Assembly (NCBI GenBank): GCA_011947345.1
Contig: JAAVTG010001008.1
Span: forward strand, 186,001-250,000
From: Phytophthora quininea
Taxonomy: Eukaryota; Oomycota; Peronosporomycetes; Peronosporales; Peronosporaceae
Direction of reading: 5' to 3'
DNA length: 64,000 nucleotides
Below are positions 55,991-64,000 of this stretch, one piece after another. The position numbers and the translations under genes are program-made. Below the pieces are notes generated by a model. That model was not told the origin of the DNA, did no database searches, and worked only from the letters and a program-made list of their open reading frames with translations. Within the stretch, counting starts at the first letter, position 1. Each line of letters begins with the position of its first letter.

Positions 55991-56806
55991 CTAGGTCGGG
56001 GTGTGACAGATGCCCAAGGCCAGTGAGATATGAAGACGATCTGCTTCGTTCTGAAGATCATCGATCTCTTTGACGACGGTAGCGAGGTCGTACCGAGCTT
56101 GCACCAGATCTCGATGTGCCTGACGATTGGAAGTGACAGCAGCGTCACGATTCCGACGTAGCTGGCTGTTGGCGGTCGCTAACTCGGCCGACTCGCGCTC
56201 GACTGCATTTGCGACTGCACAAGCTGTCACCAATTGCATAGTAGAGTAATCGGCCGGCGTTCTAGAGATGGGATCTGGAGCGTGCAAGCGCCGCCTTGGC
56301 TGACTCTCGACCAGCGTTAGCGTTGTCCGGCTCCGCTCTAGGCTGCAGATCACGGACTCTTGGCGTCGAAGGTCTTCCTCCGCGACGTCGAAATCGTCTT
56401 GTAAACAATCATGATCGGCAGAGACACGAGATAGGTCGGCTTGGAAACGTAAGCAGTCGGCCACGGCGCAATCCAGATCTCGGTGTAAATGGTCAATCCG
56501 GTGCTGGCTGAGGTAGATTTCATCGTCACGAACTCAGAGATGCCCCTGAAGCGACTCGATCTCAGCATTGACGAAGCCACGACGATCCTCAGCGCGTAGG
56601 TGCTCCATTACATCAATTTCATGAGACAACCGATGAATATCGTCCTGCAAGCCGCCAGCCAGTTCTTCCAGGCAGGCGAGCTCCCATGTGCGGCGTTCCA
56701 GTCGGACCTTGACGTCAAGAGGAGGCGTTGTTGGAGGATTTGCACATTGTGGTGAGACAACAGCCTTAGGTGGCGCCGTACAGCCCCGCGTGACGTCAGG
56801 GGTCAC
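55991..56806 (-). CDS. Coiled-coil ORFs, probably retroelement-associated
   Basis: Two minus-strand frames (56534-56806 and 55991-56464) overlap in meaning as one acidic coiled-coil protein of about 260 residues: GLQDDIHRLSHEIDVMEHLR, then ADLSRVSADHDCLQDDFDVA, then VVKEIDDLQNEADRLHISLA. A frame break or stop lies between them near 56470-56540. No family is recognised. Same strand as, and downstream of, the Gypsy-like gag-pol remnant, so it may be the element's extra ORF or an unrelated decayed gene. Confidence 0.45.
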
Positions 56807-57289
56807 GGGTGCCGCCGCTAGGTGGACCGGCGCTCCCGAAGTAGGTTCTATGGACTTGAAAGCTAGCGGGATATTTCCCGAATGGTGCCTGACGTGATGC
56901 CGTCAGAGGGCAACAACATCAGGCAGTAGGCGGTTATGGTGAAGCACTTTCCCAGAATTCCGGATCAGCGAATGGGAGGCCAGAATGGAAGGATCCATAC
57001 TGAATCTAAGTGATCCCTTCTGGATCCAAATAACGTTTGAGTGATCCGGGTTCTCTGGGCCCAAGTCTCTATGTGGAACGCCCCAACAGTGGTTCTGGCA
57101 CGATACAAGCCCAAGGGGCAGAGAAATCCAGTGCGACGACATTGATCCGGCAGTACGATAGACTATAGAATGGGGTCCAACCATAATTTTCTTAATACAG
57201 AGTCGAATTTGCCTTGTACTACACAAATGCCCTTCCACAGCGCCAAAGAGGGGAACTACATTGGCCCCCTTCCGTTAGGTGAGGCTTGT

Positions 57290-57720
57290 CAGGATCAAGC
57301 AGCGCTAGAGTCATCCGGAACGCATTCTAGTCGGATCCAACTCGCGACGAGTGGTCTGGAAACCCATAACCAAGGACAGAGTGAAGATTTCCACACTGCC
57401 CAACCTCCCAAGTTCTCCAAGACAGTTCTTCTTGATAGATCCATCTCTTCGCAGCACCCGAAGAACAGATCCGGCTCGCCGACGGGCACATAAGGTGAGT
57501 ATAATTTCAGCAGATCACGGATCATCGGAGCACACCACCGTGATAACGTGTCTGTGTGCAGTGGAAGCGGGTTTTGGTAATCCTGCTACACCACAGCAGC
57601 GCCAGTATCTCCTCCTGCAGGAAGATATCCTTTATCTGTGCAAACACAGCCTCGTGCTCAGCACGCCAACACCAGTCCGCATTCTTTTAAGGAGATTGGT
57701 AGGCCACTTGGTGGTTCCTT
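57290..57720 (-). pseudogene. Reverse transcriptase/RNase H remnant
   Basis: A short minus-strand piece reads like the Gypsy RT-RNase H junction: WCWRAEHEAVFAQIKDI, then an L-rich stretch, where functional elements have W-x-x-E-x-E-x-A-F-x-x-I-K. Before it, FYHFLRKYRGIASKEPPSGL matches the segment just upstream of RT. The RT core itself is missing between the two, so a deletion of several hundred codons is inferred. No integrase is visible. Confidence 0.5.
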
Positions 57721-57796
57721 CGAGGCGATACCTCTATATTTCCTGAGAAAATGGTAAAAGGGGTCGGTAGGACCCTTTTAGGATCGCTTGTCCACT

Positions 57797-58958
57797 TCAT
57801 GTAATCAAAGCCTTCTTTGTCTCGACCAAGACCAACTCGCCCACGAGGGACGACGAGTTTAACTCGTCTTCAGGTCGAATGATGACTTTGGCGAGCCCGC
57901 CGTCCTTCAGCGCGGATCCAAACTCGGCGACGGGCATCTCGTCCAACTCCAAGATCTCGCCAACGCTTGGCAGGTCGTTGAGGCAGATGCCTCCCTCGAC
58001 CCCACCAGTCACTCCATCGATGAGAGTGCAGAACTGTTCATAGCTAGATCGCGGAGATTCATTCGACACAGTCGACGCCGTCGGCGCTATAGACACCTTA
58101 TGTCGGTTGAGCTGTACCATCCGACGCCGTTGCCGTCGCCGTCGCCGAGGCTCGACCAAGCGAGGACAGGGAGGTCACTGCACCGCCGGCGCTGGCCGTA
58201 ACCGATGTAACAGCCTTCAGAGAAGGCTTAGTGTCCGGGACACTCAGCGACGTCTTCGGTCCAGGACCGGTGTCATTCAGTGGAGTATGTGCCGCCGCAC
58301 AAGCATCAGCCCGCAAAACATCAGTGTTCGGAACACTCAGTGACACACTCGGTCTAAGACCGCAGTCACTTGACGGAGTACGTGCCGTTGCACAGCTATC
58401 AGCCCTCAAAGGCTCTTCAGGGCTACAGCCCTTCACGGTGCCGTCCACCAACTTGGATACACCGACATCCAGTACCATAGGCGACTCGTCCCAGTGCTCG
58501 CGCGAATAACGCTTCTGCTTCCTAGTAGAGGTGGGTTCATGACTCGCCAAAGCTCCGCTAGGAGAGACGCGCGTAGCGCCTAAGATCTTCGACCGCCAAT
58601 CGATCCATGGCTCGTGACGTTCCAGCCACGCCATGCCAAGGATGAGGTCGTACCTTGAATCCAGGTCGAGGACCAGACAGCATTCTACGCTATCGAAGTC
58701 CAAGAATTTCAGCCCAAGGTCCATCGGGACCCTCGGCACGCGACACGGGTCCCCGTCGCGAGACGGACAGTGATGTGTCACCTTTTGCTCTTGAAAAGTC
58801 TCAGTGTACCGCTGGTTATCTTGAATGATAGAGCGTCTGACATAGTAGCCAGACTCCCCAGAGCCTGTCAAGACTACCCACGGCTTGTCAAAGCTTTTCA
58901 CGCCCGCCAGAATGACTAGCAAGCCCGGCTTGCATACACGTTCCGTGTTATAGAGCAC
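57797..58958 (-). pseudogene. Gypsy-like pol fragment: retropepsin region
   Basis: Two minus frames (58098-58958 and 57797-58159) form the protease and linker part of a Gypsy-type polyprotein. The retropepsin core is FDKPWVVLTGSGESGYYVRR, where the usual catalytic Asp of DSG is Gly. The second protease strand is YDLILGMAWLERHEPWIDW, typical of the family. A Ser/Thr/Ala-rich spacer with two related 25-30 residue repeats (SVPNTDVLRADACAAAHTPL and similar) follows. One frame change occurs near 58130. The loss of Asp and the downstream deletion make it non-functional. Confidence 0.7.
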
Positions 58959-59014
58959 GGAGCTCTTCGGGGCTGAGCTCTGCTACCTCTCACTTCCCAC
59001 AATACCCACAAAAC

Positions 59015-59957
59015 TCAGTTCTTCTCCAGTAGGCCGCCCCGCCTACCGGAAGCCAGCGTTTTCCTCCGCAGAGGACATGTCAGCCTCAAGTGGAGGGTGC
59101 TCCCGCACACATAGCATCGCCGGATGCCTGCTCGCTGCTCAGCAGCTCTGAGCTCCTCGGCCTCATCCTCAGCATAGCTGAGGTCCGTGGGCTCAGGATC
59201 ATTCGATCCGGTAGAGCTGGTGCTGGCACCGACCCGAGACAACTTAAAGTTGAACTCGGCATTCAATGCCACACTGACGGTCTTTTCAAAGTCGTCCGTG
59301 CTCTGTCGGAATACTTCCGTTCGAGCCACACCAGCTCGGAGACCTTCCACTAAGACGGTCACAATGACTACCTCAGGTAGAGAATCGGCAGCCATGCCCA
59401 CAATGAGCGTTCGTAGCTCTTGGACGTAGTCCACCAAGTCCTTCTTACCCTGGCGGGTAGCAAGGAAGCGTGACCTCACGCGATACGCCTGGTTAGGCGG
59501 GGAGAACACCTGCATGAGCTTCCCTTTCAACTCCTTCCATGTCGGGAAGGCCTCTTCGACCGACGTCCCCGACGTCAAGGCCCATTCTCTTGCTCGCCCT
59601 TCGAGCTTAGAGATCGCCAAAGCCACGCGCTGATTCTCCATTTGATGCATGGCCGAACCCATGGCCATCTCGACCTCTCGGGTCCACGACAGGAAGTTCT
59701 TCCCCCTTCTCCGAGAAGGTCTTCACGCTTACGGAGATCGACTTCGCCCGCTGAGGGAGCGCTGCAGCAGCGACACGCTGCTGAATATGCTCTAGCATAG
59801 CATTCTCGTACTTCGAGAACGCCTCAAGGCGCGCCGTCACGGCGTCAGGTCCTTGTGACGCAAGGAGCGCCATGCCCTCAAGGCCCAGCAAGGATGCAAG
59901 CTTGTTAAGTGTGTCCTGCTGACTGGAAATCAAGTGCGCAAACGCTGCTTGCTCCAT
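59015..59957 (-). CDS. Gypsy-like gag (capsid and zinc knuckle)
   Basis: About 310 residues. The N-terminal helix-rich part (MEQAAFAHLISSQQDTLNKL) is followed by a retrotransposon gag capsid domain: ALAISKLEGRAREWALTSGT, then FPTWKELKGKLMQVFSPPNQ and LRTLIVGMAADSL. A CCHC zinc knuckle CYVCGSTLHLRLTC lies near the C-terminus. One frame break near 59690 separates the N-terminal and capsid parts. It is the first gene of the minus-strand element that continues into the retropepsin fragment. LTRs were looked for and not identified. Confidence 0.75.
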
Positions 59958-61429
59958 TCTCACAGAGGTTCAGTTGATGACTCAGGAGTCGGATTGACTA
60001 CGAGTGCTATCAGGTGCAGCGGGGCTGCGTAGTAGTGCACGTGCACAGAGGAAGACGTAGGACTCCACAAGTCGATGTCTTTAGGCTTTCAGCCTTTGGT
60101 TCTATACAAGAACCAAGGACAGTCCCGTAACTAGAACTCGCAGAGTCAGTGTCCCTTAAAACAAGGACAACACTAATTAACTGCAAAAATAAAGCTGAAT
60201 TGAATTGTTACCTGACCTTGCTGTAAATGTATGGACTAAACTATGTGGTATAGTTAATCTAAGAGATATGCAAATGTCGCTCTAGCTGTCCAATTGTCAT
60301 CATTGAATTGAGTATTCTTGTGTTGAAATTAACAAATCACCCGGAAAAGCGGATCGGATAGCAATGGTATATGCAGTCCCGATGAGTGGCACAGATTAGA
60401 GGTCTAGATCAGCGGTAGTGCCGAAGCGGCGGTACTCACGGACCCTGTGTCAGTATCGAAGAAGTAATTGCTGGCGAATCCATCGGATATGCGCTTAAAG
60501 TGCTTCGATAGTTCTCTTTCTATTCTTGATAAAGAGCGGCGTGCTCGAGTGGTGGTCAAAAACTTCTGTCTGTACGGACAGAGTTGTGTTCATTTGGGCC
60601 ACGACCTCGTCTGGAATGATAGTATTATTGCCCTTGTGATTACGCTTGCACCATCCTCTACACTATCAGCTGCGTCATATAAATATCAGAAGGTACAACA
60701 GCACTACATTCTTGTAGAAACCAATCGAGAACATCGCAAAAACAAGTACAACTCGAGATTTGCTCTGGCTGACGCAGCTGTCGAGAATGAGTAGTACTAC
60801 TCGTGACTTCGCGGCTCTCTCATCAAGATGTTGCTGGTGTACGCGGAAATGCAAACGTAAGTTGTAAAGGGCATCAGCGCCTTTGTCTTGAGCCCGTTCA
60901 TCATACACGAGTACGTGGTTCTTGCCGTTTGTGATGTCAGTAACCACACCTTTGTGTAGCATGAGGATCGAGTTAAAATAATTTGCTGATAGTTCGTTGC
61001 GGTGGCAACTGAATCCCGCCGTCAAAGATTTCAATTTGTGTCTGCATTGCTGATATGGCGACTGCAGTCTCAAGAGGGAAAATATATATGTATGGGCTCA
61101 AACAAGCTTGCAAGTAGTGGCACGACGAACGCAGCTAATCGGATTTCGGGCTGCATGTCACCCGAGAGGATGCACGCGTATGAATTTTTCAGTCTGCATC
61201 CTGATTGTTGTACTGTCCGTGGCAGATTGTAATGCGTGGGCTAGACTCGTAAATGAATTGTATGTTAATTGCACGATGAGCTTGGGTGATGTGACCTGTT
61301 TCTCTTCGTCTTTTCTGGATATCGGTGGTGTTCCATCGACCTATTTCAACTGACTGAGAAAATTTCAAAAGGTTCCGGACAGAGAGGTAATCCGTAAATA
61401 TACCTTAAACTTCAACTCAAATGCGAAAC
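59958..61429. other. Intergenic region between retroelement and tRNA array
   Basis: About 1.5 kb. The first part (59.96-60.2 kb) is probably the element's 5' leader. The rest is AT-richer. Short frames (60468-60794 plus, 60675-61073 minus) show no domain. No LTR or primer-binding site could be placed. Confidence 0.35.
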
Positions 61430-61795
61430 GAAAGTCCGACTGCCTGCGTTGAAGACCACCACCTTGCACCGTTCAACGAAGCTGTTCCGATGCGTAGCTA
61501 GGCCATTGCCGCCACCGACGGTCCCCACGAATGCGCAGCGTACCCGGCGGTTCGAGCAATGTCGAGGCAGCGAGTACCATGCGCTGGACTATCAAGTAAA
61601 GCGGAGGCCCCGAAGCTGCTCGAAGGCGACTCGGTCTTAATCGCCTGGCCCTCACCAGCACGGCTGGGACAGAGCAGAGCGGGCTCTCATACACACTGGA
61701 GAGGGTCCAGCAACGCCGTGGCGCGAAATAAGAAGCGTAGCGCGGGGCACGGCAGCAAACGCGGGCATGACAGCAAACGCGAGGCAAAGATAAAA

Positions 61796-61899
61796 TCCGA
61801 GTGGCCGGAATCGAACCAGCGACCAATTGATTTCCGAGTATACTGAGACACAGTATAGAACACTACAGTCAATCGCTCTACCAACTGAGCTACACTCGG
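61796..61899 (-). tRNA. tRNA-Tyr (GUA) with intron, copy 1
   Basis: The reverse complement folds as a tRNA: acceptor CCGAGTG/CACTCGG, D-arm GCTCAGTTGGTAGAGC, anticodon stem ATTGA/TCAAT with loop CTGTAG-A (anticodon GTA), and T-arm GCTGGTTCGATTCCGGC. An intron of about 31 nt lies one base 3' of the anticodon, the canonical position; eukaryotic tRNA-Tyr commonly has one. Length is 104 bp, 73 nt mature. A and B boxes (TAGCTCAGTTGG, GGTTCGATTCC) are intact. A TTTT terminator follows at 61792-61795. Confidence 0.95.
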
Positions 61900-62565
61900 T
61901 CCTAATTCGACAACTGCCCCTCCAGAAAACACAAGCTTGCAGCGCCGCCCACGCCCAACGCACAGCGCCCAAACCCGCTATACACACTCCTCACGCGCCC
62001 TCGCACCGCCCCCAAGTCGCCCGAGTGCCGTACATGCGCACAACGACGGCCACGCTCGAAACAGCCATCGCTATATACGACCAGCGGAGCGCTGCTGTCC
62101 GCACGATGCGACGCTTTCGACGCGTGCCAACGTCTCGGCTACCACGCGGCGCAGTATGGGAACACGTAGTCGGAACGCGCTTCAGACTCGCCGCGATATG
62201 AAAGTCCGACTGCCTGCGTTGAAGACCACCACCTTGCACCGTTCGACGAAGCTGTTCCGATGCGTAGCTAGGCCATTGCCGCCACCGACGGTCCCCACGA
62301 ATGCGCAGCGTACCCGGCGGTTCGAGCAACGTCGAGGCAGCGAGTACCATGCGCTGGACTATCAAGTAAAGCGGAGGCCCCGAAGCTGCTCGAAGGCGAC
62401 TCGGTCTTAATCGCCTGGCCCTCACCAGCACGGCTGGGACAGAGCAGAGCGGGCTCTCATACACACTGGAGAGGGTCCAGCAACGCCGTGGCGCGAAATA
62501 AGAAGCGTAGCGCGGGGCACGGCAGCAAACGCGGGCATGACAGCAAACGCGAGGCAAAGATAAAA

Positions 62566-62669
62566 TCCGAGTGGCCGGAATCGAACCAGCGACCAATTGA
62601 TTTCCGAGTATACTGAGACACAGTATAGAACACTACAGTCAATCGCTCTACCAACTGAGCTACACTCGG
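62566..62669 (-). tRNA. tRNA-Tyr (GUA) with intron, copy 2
   Basis: Identical to copy 1, displaced by exactly 770 bp. The intron, promoter boxes and T4 terminator are the same. Confidence 0.95.
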
Positions 62670-63335
62670 TCCTAATTCGACAACTGCCCCTCCAGAAAAC
62701 ACAAGCTTGCAGCGCCGCCCACGCCCAACGCACAGCGCCCAAACCCGCTATACACACTCCTCACGCGCCCTCGCACCGCCCCCAAGTCGCCCGAGTGCCG
62801 TACATGCGCACAACGACGGCCACGCTCGAAACAGCCATCGCTATATACGACCAGCGGAGCGCTGCTGTCCGCACGATGCGACGCTTTCGACGCGTGCCAA
62901 CGTCTCGGCTACCACGCGGCGCAGTATGGGAACACGTAGTCGGAACGCGCTTCAGACTCGCCGCGATATGAAAGTCCGACTGCCTGCGTTGAAGACCACC
63001 ACCTTGCACCGTTCGACGAAGCTGTTCCGATGCGTAGCTAGGCCATTGCCGCCACCGACGGTCCCCACGAATGCGCAGCGTACCCGGCGGTTCGAGCAAC
63101 GTCGAGGCAGCGAGTACCATGCGCTGGACTATCAAGTAAAGCGGAGGCCCCGAAGCTGCTCGAAGGCGACTCGGTCTTAATCGCCTGGCCCTCACCAGCA
63201 CGGCTGGGACAGAGCAGAGCGGGCTCTCATACACACTGGAGAGGGTCCAGCAACGCCGTGGCGCGAAATAAGAAGCGTAGCGCGGGGCACGGCAGCAAAC
63301 GCGGGCATGACAGCAAACGCGAGGCAAAGATAAAA

Positions 63336-63439
63336 TCCGAGTGGCCGGAATCGAACCAGCGACCAATTGATTTCCGAGTATACTGAGACACAGTATAGAA
63401 CACTACAGTCAATCGCTCTACCAACTGAGCTACACTCGG
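63336..63439 (-). tRNA. tRNA-Tyr (GUA) with intron, copy 3
   Basis: Identical to copies 1 and 2, again 770 bp further on. The next copy would fall just beyond the window. Confidence 0.95.
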
Positions 63440-64000
63440 TCCTAATTCGACAACTGCCCCTCCAGAAAACACAAGCTTGCAGCGCCGCCCACGCCCAACG
63501 CACAGCGCCCAAACCCGCTATACACACTCCTCACGCGCCCTCACACCGCCCCCAAGTCGCCCGAGTGCCGTACATGCGCACAACGACGGCCACGCTCGAA
63601 ACAGCCATCGCTATATACGACCAGCGGAGCGCTGCTGTCTGCACGATGCGACGCTTTCGACGCGTGCCAACGTCTCGGCTACCACGCGGCGCAGTATGGG
63701 AACACGTAGTCGGAACGCGCTTCAGACTCGCCGCGATATGAAAGTCCGACTGCCTGCGTTGAAGACCACCACCTTGCACCGTTCGACGAAGCTGTTCCGA
63801 TGCGTAGCTAGGCCATTGCCGCCACCGACGGTCCCCACGAATGCGCAGCGTACCCGGCGGTTCGAGCAACGTCGAGGCAGCGAGTACCATGCGCTGGACT
63901 ATCAAGTAAAGCGGAGGCCCCGAAGCTGCTCGAAGGCGACTCGGTCTTAATCGCCTGGCCCTCACCAGCACGGCTGGGACAGAGCAGAGCGGGCTCTCAT

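Larger units (their letters stand above)
61430..64000. repeat. 770-bp tandem repeat array, about 3.3 units
   Basis: Units start at 61430, 62200, 62970 and 63740, each beginning GAAAGTCCGACTGCC; the last is cut by the window end. Unit length is exactly 770 bp. Only a few substitutions separate the units, for example AACGAAG/GACGAAG in unit 1 and two transitions in unit 3 (CTCACACC, GTCTGCAC). Each complete unit carries one tRNA-Tyr gene on the minus strand; the remainder is GC-rich spacer. Long open frames repeat in every unit but have no protein-like features. Confidence 0.95.

Noticed and set aside
61600..61700. A second tRNA gene in the repeat unit
   Set aside because: A GGCGACTCGGTCTTAATCGCC hairpin-like stretch looks tRNA-like, but no B box (GGTTCGANNCC) follows and no acceptor stem could be drawn.
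61487..63971. Repeated ORFs of 80-200 codons in the 770-bp units
   Set aside because: They run across the tRNA gene and spacer on both strands and are Arg/Ser-rich; they recur only because the unit recurs.
61430..64000. CRISPR array or rDNA spacer
   Set aside because: Units are 770 bp, near-identical throughout, carry a tRNA and are eukaryotic; no short spacer-repeat pattern and no rRNA.

Overview
The window reads as nuclear DNA of an oomycete, most likely Phytophthora or a close relative. The evidence is GC-rich genes packed on both strands, short GT-AG introns of about 50-105 nt (several with a CTAAC-type branch point), a fungal-type elongation factor 3, a full mevalonate-pathway enzyme, and degenerate Gypsy and Harbinger-like elements. 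This is inference from content; no species marker was found.

Layout. 1-2.3 kb is gene-poor and rich in short GATC-containing repeats, with one small ORF. 2.7-6.1 kb is EF-3. 6.6-16.97 kb holds a small coiled-coil protein, the retromer subunit VPS35, a longin-like unknown, a guanylate-binding-protein-like gene with lost GTPase motifs, and the CAAX protease STE24. 17.2-19.5 kb is a PARP2-type poly(ADP-ribose) polymerase. 20.2-25.2 kb holds two convergent Orai-like (CRAC channel) genes flanking an aspartokinase/homoserine dehydrogenase. 26.3-33.6 kb holds a large unknown protein, actin-interacting protein 1, a mitochondrial Rieske protein and the mitochondrial GTP/GDP carrier. 33.8-43.9 kb holds an nSMase-like phosphodiesterase, a MORN protein divergent from a WW protein, CNOT11, a frataxin-like protein divergent from the queuosine salvage enzyme, and an azoreductase-like flavoprotein. 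44.8-53.1 kb holds a PX protein, a secreted GMC oxidoreductase, a mucin-like single-pass membrane protein, and an HMG-CoA synthase fused to a beta-ketoacyl synthase. 53.6-60 kb is a mobile-element graveyard. 61.4 kb to the end is a 770-bp tandem array, each full unit carrying one intron-containing tRNA-Tyr gene; the window ends inside it.

Two cautions. First, about two thirds of the otherwise conserved genes carry one or more single-base frame breaks, many in or beside short homopolymer or GC-repeat tracts. The proteins resume at the homologous residue, so most breaks are probably sequencing or assembly errors and I do not call these genes pseudogenes. Second, residue-level claims come from recalled family motifs and visual alignment; nothing was searched.

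The observations most worth following are the HMGS-KS fusion, the GBP-like pseudo-GTPase, the Orai pair with divergent pore residues, the degenerate homoserine dehydrogenase half, the divergent frataxin-like protein with a 60-bp shared promoter, and the tRNA-Tyr array.
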